64,000 nt of DNA, taken from positions 1 through 64,000 of the forward strand of contig NZ_FONY01000003.1 in assembly GCF_900113045.1 (NCBI RefSeq), in the 5' to 3' direction. Origin of the DNA: Thermoflexibacter ruber. GTDB taxonomy: Bacteria; Bacteroidota; Bacteroidia; Cytophagales; Thermoflexibacteraceae. Under the pieces are notes generated by a model that was not told the origin of the DNA, did not search any database, and saw only the letters and a list, made by a program, of their open reading frames with translations. This document shows positions 44,677-54,922 of the stretch, in pieces (the stretch's first letter is position 1; every line of letters begins with the position of its first letter). The translations under genes and the position numbers were made by a program.

Positions 44677-44708
44677 GAAGAACGAATGTATATTTCTGCC
44701 TACGGAGC
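44668..44708. terminator. Hairpin between convergent cobA and glyA
   Basis: CCGTAGG (44671-44677) and CCTACGG (44699-44705), extended by AGAA / TTTCT, form a stable stem. The arm includes the cobA stop codon. CCTACGG resembles the core of the REP-like elements elsewhere in the window. No long U-run, so a bidirectional hairpin rather than a classic terminator. Confidence 0.5.
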
Positions 44709-44739
44709 CATACAATTATTTATGCTGCTTACTTTTTTA

Positions 44740-46038
44740 CTATGCCATTGCAACTTCCTCTACTTGTGCAAACAACGGAAAATGACTCATCCACTCATTT
44801 ACTTCGTTTTTCACTTGGGCAATGATAGCTTCGTTGGTATGGTTAGTAAGTACTTTGTCTATCAGCTCTGCTACTCTTGCCATGTCTTGTTCTTTCATAC
44901 CTCTGGTAGTAATGGCAGGTACGCCTATCCTGATACCCGAAGTTACCATAGGGGATTTGTCATCAAAAGGTACCATGTTTTTATTTACTGTAATATCTGC
45001 TTTGATAAGTGCGTTCTCCGCCTCTTTTCCTGTGATACCTTTATTCCTCAGGTCTATGAGCATGAGGTGGTTATCCGTTCCTCCTGAAATAATTTGATAG
45101 CCTCTTTCCAGAAACATATCTGCCAAGAGGTCTGCATTTTTCTTTACCTGCAAGATGTAGTGCATATACTCATCAGAGAGGGCTTCTCGGTAAGCCACTG
45201 CTTTTGCAGCAATGATATGCTCCAAAGGACCTCCTTGAGTACCAGGAAACACGCCAGAGTCCAATAATTCAGACATCATGCGAAGTTTCCCCTTAGGATT
45301 AGTTTTGCCAAAAGGATTTTCAAAGTCTTCACCTATCATAATCATACCACCTCTGGGACCTCTTAGGGTTTTGTGGGTAGTAGTCGTAACGATATGGCAA
45401 TGCTTCATAGGGTCGTTGAGTAAACCTCTGGCTATCAAGCCTGATGGGTGGGAAATATCTGCTAAAAGCAAAGCTCCTACTTTGTCAGCGATTTGTCTAA
45501 GGGCTACATAGTCCCAATCTCTGGAATAAGCAGACGCTCCACAGATGATTAACTTAGGGAGTTCTTTCTTGGCTGTAGCTTCTACTTTGTTATAATCAAT
45601 TACGCCTGTTTCTTTTTCTACTCCATAAAAGGAGGCTTTGTATAGTTTTCCTGAGAAATTTACAGGCGAACCATGCGTCAAATGCCCTCCATGAGATAGG
45701 TCAAAACCGAGAATTTTATCCCCTGCTTCTAAAACGGCAAGCATTACTGCGGCATTTGCCTGCGCTCCAGAATGCGGTTGTACGTTTACCCATTCTGCAC
45801 GGAAAAGCTCTTTGGCACGCTCTATGGCTAAACTTTCTATTTCATCTACTACCTCACAGCCCCCATAATAGCGTTTATGAGGCAATCCTTCTGCATATTT
45901 ATTAGTCAATACTGTTCCCATTGCTTGTAGCACATAGGGAGAAACAAAGTTTTCTGAGGCTATCAGTTCTAAACCTCTTGTTTGTCTTTCTTGCTCTTTA
46001 TCAATTAGTTCAAAGATTCTTTCGTCAGGTCGTATCAT
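44740..46038 (-). CDS. glyA: Serine hydroxymethyltransferase
   Basis: 432 residues from ATG 46038 ([19 protein letters not shown]). The frame stays open to 46179, overlapping the upstream gene, and has an ATG at 46065, but a -7 box at 46077-46070 places the transcript start near 46065, which favours 46038. [24 protein letters not shown] and the PLP lysine in [14 protein letters not shown] (Lys223) are intact. It converts serine plus tetrahydrofolate to glycine and 5,10-methylene-THF. Third gene of the gpmI-ppx-glyA run, but with its own promoter. Confidence 0.95.
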   Translation of the reverse strand: MIRPDERIFELIDKEQERQTRGLELIASENFVSPYVLQAMGTVLTNKYAEGLPHKRYYGGCEVVDEIESLAIERAKELFRAEWVNVQPHSGAQANAAVMLAVLEAGDKILGFDLSHGGHLTHGSPVNFSGKLYKASFYGVEKETGVIDYNKVEATAKKELPKLIICGASAYSRDWDYVALRQIADKVGALLLADISHPSGLIARGLLNDPMKHCHIVTTTTHKTLRGPRGGMIMIGEDFENPFGKTNPKGKLRMMSELLDSGVFPGTQGGPLEHIIAAKAVAYREALSDEYMHYILQVKKNADLLADMFLERGYQIISGGTDNHLMLIDLRNKGITGKEAENALIKADITVNKNMVPFDDKSPMVTSGIRIGVPAITTRGMKEQDMARVAELIDKVLTNHTNEAIIAQVKNEVNEWMSHFPLFAQVEEVAMA

Positions 46039-46069
46039 AAAATTGGACAGAGTTGAATAGTTCATAAAA

Positions 46070-46077
46070 CAAAGATA
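46070..46077 (-). promoter_or_regulatory. -7 box of glyA
   Basis: TATCTTTG on the minus strand, about 32 nt upstream of the preferred ATG at 46038. It decides between the three possible glyA starts. Confidence 0.5.
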
Positions 46078-46117
46078 GATAAGTTCATTAGAAAAGCCTA
46101 ACTTCTTTCTTTTTTTA

Positions 46118-47047
46118 TTAGATTTTCTTGTTTGCCCATTCCCACAAAACTCCTTCTTTAAGTGAGGCGGCGGAAACACGCATTTGCTTGATAGCTAATC
46201 TATTGACTATAAAATCAATAAGGCAGGAAGCCACTACTATCATCTCAGCTCTTTCTGCCGTCATGCCTTCTATTTTTAACCTTTCTTCTAAGTTTTTACT
46301 AATAAGTTGCTGATGAATTTGCTTGTATGCACTGATAGGCATGTTAAACTCTTTTTTCTCTTTCAAGCTGTTATAAATATGATTTTCAGCGCAATAAATA
46401 TCTACTATGGTATCAAAAGAACCCGCAGAGCCTATCAATGCTTGGGGTAAAAATTGCTCATTTGCTTCAAACAAAGGGGACAATATTTTTTCCAAATAAG
46501 CATTGAGTTGTTCTATTTCTCTTTGGCTAATAGGGTCGTTTTGGTGAAAATCATACAATAATCGCTGCGCTCCTATCTCAAAACTTTGCTTCCAATAGAT
46601 TTCTTCAGCATCGCATATAATAAACTCCACACTTCCCCCCCCTATGTCCATAATGAGAGAAATTTCTGTAATGACCAAATAAGATTTTACCCCATAATAA
46701 ATTAGTTCTGCCTCCCTTTCTCCCTCTATAACTTGGATTTGAATACCCGTTTTTGATTTGACCAAGTTTATTAACTCCTTCCCATTCAAGGCATTGCGTA
46801 CAGCACTTGTAGCAATCGCCTGAATCTCCTCGCACCCAAAAGTATCTATGATTTTTTTGAAATTTTGCAAATATTGTAAAGCACGCTCCATAGCGTCGGG
46901 AGCAATTATCCGACTGTGAATCCCTCCCTTGCCAATAAAGGCAAAAACTTTTGACTTGTGTAAAATCTCAATTTTATCTTGTTGCTTTTCAGCAATTAGT
47001 AAGTGAAAGTTATTTGTCCCAATATCTATAATAGCGATTCTACTCAT
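46118..47047 (-). CDS. ppx: Exopolyphosphatase / guanosine pentaphosphatase family protein
   Basis: 309 residues: the two-domain core of Ppx/GppA (ASKHA fold) without the C-terminal HD domain. [17 protein letters not shown] at the N-terminus is the phosphate-1 motif, [11 protein letters not shown] follows, the catalytic Glu lies in [15 protein letters not shown], and [11 protein letters not shown] is the phosphate-2 motif. It removes terminal phosphate from polyphosphate or pppGpp. It follows gpmI after 15 bp, so they are co-transcribed. Confidence 0.9.
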   Translation of the reverse strand: MSRIAIIDIGTNNFHLLIAEKQQDKIEILHKSKVFAFIGKGGIHSRIIAPDAMERALQYLQNFKKIIDTFGCEEIQAIATSAVRNALNGKELINLVKSKTGIQIQVIEGEREAELIYYGVKSYLVITEISLIMDIGGGSVEFIICDAEEIYWKQSFEIGAQRLLYDFHQNDPISQREIEQLNAYLEKILSPLFEANEQFLPQALIGSAGSFDTIVDIYCAENHIYNSLKEKKEFNMPISAYKQIHQQLISKNLEERLKIEGMTAERAEMIVVASCLIDFIVNRLAIKQMRVSAASLKEGVLWEWANKKI

Positions 47048-47062
47048 TGTATCTACCTAAGA

Positions 47063-48589
47063 TTAATCCGCTATCAAGGACTCCCCTGTCATCTCTGCGG
47101 GCTGCTTGATACCCATAAGTTTGAGGATAGTAGGAGCAATATCTGCTAATTTTCCGTCTTTTAGCTTGCCTTTGAAGTCTTTATCTACCAAAATGCAAGG
47201 TACTAAGTTCAAGCTATGGGCTGTATTGGGCGAGCCATCGGGGTTAATCATGTAGTCGGCGTTGCCATGGTCGGCAATTACAATACTTGCATAGTCATTG
47301 GCTAAGGCAGTATCAAGAACTTCTCCCATGCACCTATCCACCGTTTCGCAGGCTTTGACCACGGCAGAAAACACGCCTGTATGCCCTACCATGTCAGGAT
47401 TGGCAAAGTTCAAACAAATAAAATCTGCACTTTTCTGCTTGATTTCAGGGATAATAGCATTTTTGATGTCCTCTGCACTCATTTCTGGTTGTAAATCATA
47501 GGTCGCTACCTTAGGTGAAGGGCACATAATTCTTTTTTCTCCTTCAAAAACTTCTTCTCTACCTCCAGAGAAAAAGAAAGTTACGTGTGGATATTTTTCT
47601 GTTTCTGCAATTCGAATTTGTGTTTTTCCCTCTTTTGCCAAGACCTCCCCCAAAGACATCGCTAAATTATCTTCCTCAAAAAGAATATTCACGCCTTTAA
47701 AACTCTCATCGTAACGCGTCATAGTGAGGTAGTTCAGGTTGAGTTTGTGCATGTTCTGCTCGTGGAAATCTTGCTGCGTAAGAGCCATAGTAATTTCCCT
47801 ACCTCTATCCGTCCTGAAATTGAAGCAAAGCACTACATCACCGTCTTTAATAATAGCAAGTGGTTGATTATTAGCATCTGTGCAAATAATTGGCTTGATG
47901 AACTCATCGGTGATTTCCTTAGCATAAGAGGCTTTGATGCCTTCCTCTGCGGTAGAAAAATGATCGCCAATGCCATTGACCATTGCATCGTAGGCTAATT
48001 TTACCCTTTCCCAACGCTTATCTCTGTCCATAGCATAATAACGTCCTGTAACAGAAGCAATTTTTCCTGCACTATTTTGCAAGTGATTCTCTAATTCTTG
48101 GATAAAGCCCAAACCTGACTGTGGGTCAGTATCTCGCCCATCGGTAAAGGCATGAATGAAAACATCGCTTAGTCCTTCATTTTTAGCAATGTTACAAAGG
48201 GCTTTGAGGTGGTTGATATGTGAGTGAACCCCGCCATCAGACACTAAACCTATCAAATGCACGGATTTTTTATTTTCTTTGGCGTATTTGAAAGCCTCTA
48301 ATAAGGTTGGGTTTTTATCTAAAATTTTGGCATCTATGGCTTTATTAATTTTGACAAACATCTGATTGACTACTCTGCCTGCCCCCAAGTTCATGTGTCC
48401 TACTTCTGAGTTGCCCATTTGCCCATCGGGTAGCCCTACTGCCAACCCACAGGCTTCCAATTTACTATGGGCATATTTTTCATTCAAACTGTCCATGACA
48501 GGTGTATTTGCTTGTGCAATGGCAGAAATTTTGGGGTCTAAACCTAAGCCCCAACCGTCTAATATCATCAGAAGAACTCGTTTGTTCAT
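47063..48589 (-). CDS. gpmI: 2,3-bisphosphoglycerate-independent phosphoglycerate mutase
   Basis: 508 residues, standard. ILDGWG (Asp11) and GNSEVGHMNLGAG (phosphoserine Ser61) form the two-manganese site with the late DHGNADYM. HAFTDGRDTDP and TDRGREI contact substrate. It interconverts 3- and 2-phosphoglycerate in glycolysis and gluconeogenesis. First gene of the minus-strand run gpmI-ppx(-glyA), with a good promoter upstream. Confidence 0.96.
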   Translation of the reverse strand: MNKRVLLMILDGWGLGLDPKISAIAQANTPVMDSLNEKYAHSKLEACGLAVGLPDGQMGNSEVGHMNLGAGRVVNQMFVKINKAIDAKILDKNPTLLEAFKYAKENKKSVHLIGLVSDGGVHSHINHLKALCNIAKNEGLSDVFIHAFTDGRDTDPQSGLGFIQELENHLQNSAGKIASVTGRYYAMDRDKRWERVKLAYDAMVNGIGDHFSTAEEGIKASYAKEITDEFIKPIICTDANNQPLAIIKDGDVVLCFNFRTDRGREITMALTQQDFHEQNMHKLNLNYLTMTRYDESFKGVNILFEEDNLAMSLGEVLAKEGKTQIRIAETEKYPHVTFFFSGGREEVFEGEKRIMCPSPKVATYDLQPEMSAEDIKNAIIPEIKQKSADFICLNFANPDMVGHTGVFSAVVKACETVDRCMGEVLDTALANDYASIVIADHGNADYMINPDGSPNTAHSLNLVPCILVDKDFKGKLKDGKLADIAPTILKLMGIKQPAEMTGESLIAD

Positions 48590-48626
48590 GTTAGTAAGTA
48601 AGTGTAATGGATAAATGATTGATGCT

Positions 48627-48658
48627 CAAAATTACTGACTTATTGTGGACTTTTCAAA
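48627..48658 (-). promoter_or_regulatory. Promoter of gpmI
   Basis: TTTG (48658-48655), 20 nt, TAATTTTG (48634-48627) on the minus strand. Start near 48620, about 30 nt before the ATG. Confidence 0.55.
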
Positions 48659-48779
48659 AAACCACTCTTAAAATAAAATTTAAAGTCATCATTTTGGGTT
48701 GCCTTCAAACAAAAAGTAGTTTTTCAGGTTTAGGTATGTAAAACTAAATTTTTTATCTAACCGACATTTTTATCTGATT

Positions 48780-49214
48780 ATGGAAAATAAATTATCTAAT
48801 GACTTTCAACTTATTGAAAGATTCAGTCATGCAGAAGTTTATATATGGCAAGAAAAGAAGGCTTTACTCATCGTAGCTAATGCTAATTATATTCCAATAG
48901 AAGAATTTAAAGAATTATTTACTCAAACAGGCGAAATCATTCAAAAGTATCATATAACAAAAGTGATTTTTGACAAAAGAAAATTAACGGTATTCCACCA
49001 ACCTTCTATGGAGTGGTATTTTGTTATTTGGAAAGAGGAGATGTTTTTAAAATATGGCGTAAAAACGCACCGCAAAATTCTGCCTGATGATAGTGTTTTT
49101 GTGCAAAGCGTAAAGTTAGGTAGAATGAAAATAGAAAGAGAGTATCCTAACGGAAAATACAAAGAATTGGACATTCAGTATGCAGATTCCATTGAGGAAG
49201 CAGTAGAAAAATGA
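48780..49214 (+). CDS. Conserved-looking hypothetical protein, STAS/SpoIIAA-like size
   Basis: 144 residues, soluble, alternating strands and helices. Segments such as ALLIVANANYIPIEEFKELF, TKVIFDKRKLTVFHQPSMEW and the end DIQYADSIEEAVEK suggest one compact alpha-beta domain like those in Bacteroidota STAS-related proteins, but I cannot name the family. A coiled-coil protein gene follows after 3 bp, so the two are an operon pair and may form a complex. Confidence 0.65.
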   Translation: MENKLSNDFQLIERFSHAEVYIWQEKKALLIVANANYIPIEEFKELFTQTGEIIQKYHITKVIFDKRKLTVFHQPSMEWYFVIWKEEMFLKYGVKTHRKILPDDSVFVQSVKLGRMKIEREYPNGKYKELDIQYADSIEEAVEK

Positions 49215-49217
49215 TGT

Positions 49218-49535
49218 ATGAACGAAAAGCAAAATGAAACCCAACACTGCCTTCATGAGGAAGTGGTTTATTTGAAAGAGCAGTTAGCGGCACAGAAATG
49301 CATGCTTAGCGATGCACTCGCTTATTCTAATGAATTGCAAAAAGAAGTTGCTCACCTAAAAGAGCAACTTTCTTTGCATCAGTCAAAACTCATAGATACG
49401 GAGAGTTACTCCAAAAAGTTAGAAGAAAAACTTAGTCAGTTGGCTTACTTGATAAAAACACTGAATAGTCAAGTGGCAGAAATTGGAAATACTTTACAAA
49501 ATCTCGATGATTGTATAGACAAAGCAGAAGACTGA
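49218..49535 (+). CDS. Small coiled-coil protein
   Basis: 105 residues, almost entirely heptad-like: LHEEVVYLKEQLAAQK, ELQKEVAHLKEQLSLHQSKL and LEEKLSQLAYLIKTLNSQV. Two internal segments (VVYLKEQLAAQKCMLSDALAYS and VAHLKEQLSLHQSKLIDTESYS) are diverged copies of a 36-residue unit. No membrane helix. It lies 3 bp behind the preceding gene and 5 bp before the photolyase ATG, so probably one transcript. Function unknown. Confidence 0.65.
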   Translation: MNEKQNETQHCLHEEVVYLKEQLAAQKCMLSDALAYSNELQKEVAHLKEQLSLHQSKLIDTESYSKKLEEKLSQLAYLIKTLNSQVAEIGNTLQNLDDCIDKAED

Positions 49536-49540
49536 GGTCA

Positions 49541-51019
49541 ATGGAAACTATCAACGTCTTATGGTTTAAAAGAGATTTAAGGCTTTATGACCACGCTCCC
49601 CTGCGTCAAGCATTGGAAAGCCTCTATGCTACTCTATTGATTTTCTTTTTTGAACCCTCTGTCATACAGTTAGCTGAACATTCTGAAAGGCATTGGATTT
49701 TTGCCAAAGAGTCGCTGCAAGACCTGCAAAATCGCCTTAGACCTTACCAAGCACACATTTATATATTTGAAAATGAGGTAATTCCGGTTTTTAAGCGAAT
49801 TTTAGAAAAGTATAAAATTCATGCTGTTTTTTCGCACCAAGAAATTGGACAGAAAGTTACTTTTGACCGGGATAAACAATTTAAAAAATTTTGTCAAGCT
49901 GCTCAAATACAATGGATTGAAAGTAAAAAAGACGGGGTACTGCGCGGGCTAAAAAACAGAGAAGGCTGGAACGAGCAGTGGGTCGCTACCATGCAAACCC
50001 CTACGGAAAAAGTAAATTTAACAAAGCTAAAAGCAGTTCATTTAGAACCTTCATTTTTTGAAAACTATGGCTTGCTTAATATTGAGAATCAAAAGTTTAC
50101 TCATGATTTGCAGAAAGGTGGAGAAACTTTGGCATGGCGATATTTAAAAAGTTTTACCCAAGAGCGAATCGTAAACTATGCCAAACATCTTTCCAAACCC
50201 GCAGAAAGCAGAAAGTCTTGTAGCCGCATTTCCCCTTACTTGGCTTGGGGCAATTTGTCTATCAGGCAGGTATATCAAGTCATGCAAGCAGAGAAGGAAA
50301 AATTCCCTTTTCTCCAGCACGCTTTCACAAGTTTTGAATCTCGTTTGCATTGGCACTGTCATTATATCCAACGCTTTGAGATGGAGTGTAGCATGGAGTT
50401 CAAAAATCTTCACCCTGCCTTTGATGCAGTACGCCAAGAGGTCAATCCTGAGTACGTACATGCTTGGCAGACAGGCAGAACGGGTATTCCTCTCGTAGAT
50501 GCTTGTATGCGTTGCGTCAATGCCACAGGCTACTTGAACTTTAGAATGAGGGCTATGCTGGTTTCTTTCCTTACACACCACCTTTTCCAGCCTTGGCAGG
50601 CAGGAGTAGCCCACTTAGCAAGGCAATTTCTTGACTATGAGGTAGGGATTCATTTCTGCCAATTCCAAATGCAAGCAAGCACCATGGGAACAGCCTCCCA
50701 GAAAATCCGCATATACAATCCCACTAAGCAAGCCGAAGACCACGACCCTGAAGCCAAATTCATTAAAACTTGGCTTCCTGAACTGCAAAACTTGCCTACG
50801 TATCTGGCTTACGAACCTTGGAAAATTACGCACTTGGAAGAACATTTATACAAATTCAAGTTGGGCATAGACTATCCGTACCCTTTGGTAGATATAGAGG
50901 AAAGTGCCAGAAAAGCAAGAGATACTCTCTTTGAGATTAGCAAGACCGACTTTGCCAAACGAGAAACTTTGCGAATTACCCAAAAACACTCGATGCCTGC
51001 TTATATTGCTTTTGGGTAA
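49541..51019 (+). CDS. Cryptochrome/photolyase family FAD protein
   Basis: 492 residues from ATG 49541, 5 bp after the coiled-coil gene; an in-frame start at 49511 would overlap it. The N-terminal Rossmann domain begins INVLWFKRDLRLYDHAPLRQ. The C-terminal FAD domain has SRKSCSRISPYLAWGNLSIR, SRLHWHCHYIQRFE, and TGIPLVDACMRCVNATGYLN followed by RMRAMLVSF. The loop FLDYEVGIHFCQFQMQAS differs from the FLDYDxxxNNGGWQW of class I enzymes; a corresponding GIH-[YF]-xQ-[FI]-QMQA form occurs in a separate bacterial photolyase-like clade. Whether it repairs CPD, (6-4) or acts as a light sensor is open. Confidence 0.85.
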   Translation: METINVLWFKRDLRLYDHAPLRQALESLYATLLIFFFEPSVIQLAEHSERHWIFAKESLQDLQNRLRPYQAHIYIFENEVIPVFKRILEKYKIHAVFSHQEIGQKVTFDRDKQFKKFCQAAQIQWIESKKDGVLRGLKNREGWNEQWVATMQTPTEKVNLTKLKAVHLEPSFFENYGLLNIENQKFTHDLQKGGETLAWRYLKSFTQERIVNYAKHLSKPAESRKSCSRISPYLAWGNLSIRQVYQVMQAEKEKFPFLQHAFTSFESRLHWHCHYIQRFEMECSMEFKNLHPAFDAVRQEVNPEYVHAWQTGRTGIPLVDACMRCVNATGYLNFRMRAMLVSFLTHHLFQPWQAGVAHLARQFLDYEVGIHFCQFQMQASTMGTASQKIRIYNPTKQAEDHDPEAKFIKTWLPELQNLPTYLAYEPWKITHLEEHLYKFKLGIDYPYPLVDIEESARKARDTLFEISKTDFAKRETLRITQKHSMPAYIAFG

Positions 51020-51130
51020 GTAGAAGGGCTATTACCGCTAAACGAAAACTTTATTATTTTATCCTTTCTTGCTTATCAAAACAAATTCTCTTAACTTTCC
51101 CTTCTCAAAAAAGCATCAAATTAAGTTAAT

Positions 51131-52933
51131 ATGCCTAAACAATATTTAAACTTACGCAATCTATATTTCTTGTTGCACGAAGTCCACCAAGCAAGTTCTC
51201 TTTGTAAATATGCTTACTACCAAGACCATAACAAAGAAACTTTTAATATGGTGCTTGATGCCGCCAAATCCTTAGCAGATAAGCACTTGCATCCTTATCT
51301 GACTGAGATGGACAGAAAAGCCCCACGATACGAGCATGGACAAATCTTCGTACACCCCCAAGTAAAAAACTTGATGAAACTCTACGGAGAAGGAGGCTGG
51401 ATTTCTGCTACTGCTACTTATGAGGAAGGAGGGCAACAACTACCCTTGATAGTTTCTAACTTAGTGGGTTTTATCTTTGGTGCGGCAAATTATTCGGCTT
51501 CTGTTTTTCCTTTTCTCTCCACAGGGGCTTCTAACCTCATTCGCAATTTTGGGAAGGAAGAATTGAAAAAAACTTTCATTCCTAAAATGTACACTGGGGA
51601 ATGGCAAGGTACTATGGCTCTTACCGAACCGCAGGCGGGAAGTTCGCTTTCCGATGTGCAAACTACGGCATACCCTACTGCAACAGGGCATTTCCTCATC
51701 AAAGGGCAAAAGATTTTCATTTCCGCAGGCGACCACGACGCCGTAGAAAATGTCGTGCATTTGCTTTTGGCAAGAATACAGGGAGCGCCCGCAGGCACGA
51801 AGGGAATTTCTCTTTTTGTCGTGCCTAAAAAAAGATTAGAAAACGGACAATTGGTGAGTAATGACGTAATTACAGCAGGCATGTATCATAAAATGGGTTA
51901 TAAAGGTGCGCCCATTGCTCACTTGATTTTTGGAGAAAAGGAGGACTGTCATGGCTATTTAGTGGGAGAACCCCACAAGGGTTTGAGCTATATGTTCCAA
52001 ATGATGAACGAGGCACGCTTGGCGGTGGGAATGTCGGCAGTATCTATTGCCTCTGCCGCTTATTATGCCTCTTTGGAATACGCACAAGAAAGACCACAAG
52101 GCAGACCACTCTCCGCTAAAAATCTTGCCGAGCCTCAAATTCCTATTATAGAGCATTTTGACGTAAGGCGAATGTTGCTTTTCCAAAAATCAGTAGTAGA
52201 AGGTTCACTTTCCCTGTTGATGCAGTGCAGTTTGTACGCAGATTTAGCTAAAGTAAGCGAAGGCGAAACAAAAGCAGAATACGAACTCTTGTTAGACTTG
52301 CTCACTCCCGTAGCTAAAAGCTATCCTTCGGAAATGGCGATTTTGACCACAAGTGCTGCTATTCAATGCTTGGGAGGTTATGGTTTTTTGGAAGATTTCA
52401 CTCCTGAGCAATTTTTTAGGGATACGCGCATCCACCCTATTCACGAAGGGACTACAGGCATACAAGGGTTAGATTTGTTAGGACGGAAAGCCATGATGCA
52501 AGACGGCAAGGCGGTAGTGCTATTCATGACCGAAATACGAAAAACCCTACTTGCTGTACCTGCGGTAAGTCGCTTACGACCCAGAAAACATGAATTAGCA
52601 GAAGCAAGCCAATACTTGCAAGGCATTACTATGCACTTAGCAGACTTAGCAAAAGAAGGGCAAATAGAAAAGTGTTTAGCCGATGCTACCTTATATTTAG
52701 AATATTTTGGTATCATAGCCATAGCTTGGCAGTGGCTTGTTCAGGGTATAGCCGCAGAAAAAGCCTTAGACAATGATAATTTAAGCGAAGAGGAATACAA
52801 TTTTTATCAAGGAAAAATCCTTACTTTGCATTATTTTTATGAATATGAATTGCCTAAAATAAAGATACTTCATAGACGTTTAGAAAGTAGTAATTACCTG
52901 ACCGTTACTATGAAATCAACCTATTTGGTTTAG
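51131..52933 (+). CDS. Acyl-CoA dehydrogenase, long (about 600-residue) type
   Basis: 600 residues, larger than the usual 380-residue form because of a C-terminal extension shared by FadE5/DmdC-type enzymes. GTMALTEPQAGSSLSDVQT is the FAD/substrate loop, GYKGAPIAHLIFGEK follows, and the catalytic base is Glu439 in IHPIHEGTTGIQGLDLLGRK. It oxidises an acyl-CoA to the trans-2-enoyl-CoA and passes electrons to ETF. Chain-length preference is not evident, and the DMSP-related DmdC role cannot be read from sequence. A sensor kinase gene starts 6 bp later on the same strand. Confidence 0.93.
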   Translation: MPKQYLNLRNLYFLLHEVHQASSLCKYAYYQDHNKETFNMVLDAAKSLADKHLHPYLTEMDRKAPRYEHGQIFVHPQVKNLMKLYGEGGWISATATYEEGGQQLPLIVSNLVGFIFGAANYSASVFPFLSTGASNLIRNFGKEELKKTFIPKMYTGEWQGTMALTEPQAGSSLSDVQTTAYPTATGHFLIKGQKIFISAGDHDAVENVVHLLLARIQGAPAGTKGISLFVVPKKRLENGQLVSNDVITAGMYHKMGYKGAPIAHLIFGEKEDCHGYLVGEPHKGLSYMFQMMNEARLAVGMSAVSIASAAYYASLEYAQERPQGRPLSAKNLAEPQIPIIEHFDVRRMLLFQKSVVEGSLSLLMQCSLYADLAKVSEGETKAEYELLLDLLTPVAKSYPSEMAILTTSAAIQCLGGYGFLEDFTPEQFFRDTRIHPIHEGTTGIQGLDLLGRKAMMQDGKAVVLFMTEIRKTLLAVPAVSRLRPRKHELAEASQYLQGITMHLADLAKEGQIEKCLADATLYLEYFGIIAIAWQWLVQGIAAEKALDNDNLSEEEYNFYQGKILTLHYFYEYELPKIKILHRRLESSNYLTVTMKSTYLV

Positions 52934-52939
52934 AAATAT

Positions 52940-54916
52940 ATGCAAAAATATTTTTTGTTGGTCTTTTGTATGATTTTTCTTAGCTGCGCTTTGTTTGCTC
53001 AACCCAATGAGCGTATAGATATCCTTGAAAACCTACTAAAAAATGCAAAAGAAGATAGCAACAAAGTATTGATTATGTATCAGTTGGCTTGGAATTACCT
53101 CTCCTCTAAGCCTGAGAAAATGAAAGAATATACACTCAAAGGCATTGCCCTTGCTCACCAAATTAGGTTCTATCACGGCGAGGTACTTTTGTTGAACCGC
53201 TTAGGAGATTATTATTCTCATGCAGGCAATTATCCCAAAGCCATAGAATATTCTACCCAATCTTTGAAATTAGCCGAAGCGACCAAGGACTCCATAGGTA
53301 TTGCCGATGCCCATGTCCTTTTAGGTATCATTCATCAAGAAGGACTGAAAAACAAAGAGTTAGCTATGCGACATCACATAGAAGCATTGAAAATTTACGA
53401 AAAGCAAAAGAATAAGAATGGTGTAGCGGCAGCACTGAACCTCCTTGCTCGCTTCTATTCCTCTACTAAGCGGGACTTACCGCTTGCCTTGCAATACACG
53501 GAAAAATCCATAACAATTGCTCGAGGTACTCATAATGAAGACTTTTTAGCGTGGTGCTTGACTACAAGAGGCTCAGTATATAACGATGCAGCTAATTTTG
53601 ACTCAGCTTTATTTTATTTTCAAAAAGCCACGCAAGCCTATCAAAGAGCCAAAGATAAAACCAATGTAGCAATCAATGGATTACTTATTGGGAATGTGTA
53701 CCTGAAACAGGGTAAATTTTCACAAGCATTACAAAGCTATTGGCAGCAACTTTATCCTATCAAAGAACTGAAAGCCAATGCCATGCTCAGAGATGCTTAC
53801 AAGGGATTAGCCGAAGTCTATGCCGCCCAGAAGCGTTACGATAGTGCCTACCTCTATCATTTTTGGTACACCCAACTCAAAGATTCTATTTCTAATGAGG
53901 AAACAGCCCAAAAAGTAGCGATTGTGCAATCCCGATACGAAGAAGAAAAGAAAGAAGCCAAAATAGCTCTTTTAGAGAAAGAAAAGGAAATAGCCAAAGA
54001 TGAAAAGCAACATTACATCGTAGGTTTTGCGGGGTTTGCTTTGTTGGTATTATTTGTTTTATTCTTTATTGTTAGAAACAACCAGCAAAAACAAAAAGTA
54101 AATCGCCTACTGCAAGAAAAAAACGAAGAGATAGCTACCCAAAACGAAGAGCTTTTGCAAGCCAAAGAGGAAATTACTGTGCAAAGAGATATGTTAGAAG
54201 AACAAAATAAACAACTCAAAGAAGTCAATGATACTAAAAATAAACTTTTTTCTATTGTTTCTCACGACCTCAGAAGTCCTATCAACCGCTTAAAAGGCAT
54301 ACTTAGCTTAGTGGTACATGATGCAATTTCGGAGGCTGAGCTTAAAATGTATTTTGCGAACCTTTATGGAAATATCAATAGCCTTCACGACACCTTAGAT
54401 AACCTGCTCCAATGGGCTTATTCTCAAATGGAAGGTATCAAAAGTACCCCACAAAAAGTAGATATACACCAACTTATTGAAAATCACATTATTTTATTTT
54501 CAGAAATTGCTAAAGCAAAGCAAATTGCAATCTCTCAACAAGTACCTTCAGATTTGTATGCTTTTGCTGATGAACACCAAGTGAGGCTTATTTTGAGAAA
54601 TTTAATTCATAACGCTATCAAATTTACTCCTCTACAAGGGCAAATTACCATTTTTACCAAACAAATAGAGGAGTTCGTAGAAATTGCCGTAAAGGATACA
54701 GGCGTAGGAATGTCTAAAGAGCAATTAGCCAACTTATTCCAAACCAAACTATATCAATCCACACAAGGGACACAAGGAGAAAAAGGCACAGGTTTAGGGC
54801 TAATCCTTTGCAAAGAAATGGTAGAAAAAAATGGTGGCAGCATTTGGGTAGAAAGTACAGAAGGTAAAGGAAGTATTTTTTATTTCACCTTACCTATTGA
54901 CCGTGCAAACCATTAG
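52940..54916 (+). CDS. TPR sensor histidine kinase
   Basis: 658 residues. The signal peptide (about 1-21, ending ALFAQ) is followed by about seven TPR-like repeats (40-320), exported; for example GDYYSHAGNYPKAIEYSTQS. One membrane helix at about 357-378, a coiled coil (380-435), HisKA with FSIVSHDLRSPINR (phospho-His442), then HATPase with NLIHNAIKFTP (N box), DTGVGMS and GEKGTGLGL. No receiver domain. A typical Bacteroidota envelope sensor; the signal is unknown, and no response regulator gene is adjacent. Possibly co-transcribed with the acyl-CoA dehydrogenase gene. Confidence 0.9.
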   Translation: MQKYFLLVFCMIFLSCALFAQPNERIDILENLLKNAKEDSNKVLIMYQLAWNYLSSKPEKMKEYTLKGIALAHQIRFYHGEVLLLNRLGDYYSHAGNYPKAIEYSTQSLKLAEATKDSIGIADAHVLLGIIHQEGLKNKELAMRHHIEALKIYEKQKNKNGVAAALNLLARFYSSTKRDLPLALQYTEKSITIARGTHNEDFLAWCLTTRGSVYNDAANFDSALFYFQKATQAYQRAKDKTNVAINGLLIGNVYLKQGKFSQALQSYWQQLYPIKELKANAMLRDAYKGLAEVYAAQKRYDSAYLYHFWYTQLKDSISNEETAQKVAIVQSRYEEEKKEAKIALLEKEKEIAKDEKQHYIVGFAGFALLVLFVLFFIVRNNQQKQKVNRLLQEKNEEIATQNEELLQAKEEITVQRDMLEEQNKQLKEVNDTKNKLFSIVSHDLRSPINRLKGILSLVVHDAISEAELKMYFANLYGNINSLHDTLDNLLQWAYSQMEGIKSTPQKVDIHQLIENHIILFSEIAKAKQIAISQQVPSDLYAFADEHQVRLILRNLIHNAIKFTPLQGQITIFTKQIEEFVEIAVKDTGVGMSKEQLANLFQTKLYQSTQGTQGEKGTGLGLILCKEMVEKNGGSIWVESTEGKGSIFYFTLPIDRANH

Positions 54917-54922
54917 TACTTA

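Noticed and set aside
44686-45087. Plus-strand ORF of 133 codons after cobA
   Set aside because: Antisense to the 3' end of glyA; the composition (Cys/Phe/Tyr-rich) is that of a shadow frame.
44740-46179. Longest glyA frame (479 codons)
   Set aside because: It overlaps the ppx 3' end and the first 47 residues are unlike the family; a promoter box inside supports ATG 46038.
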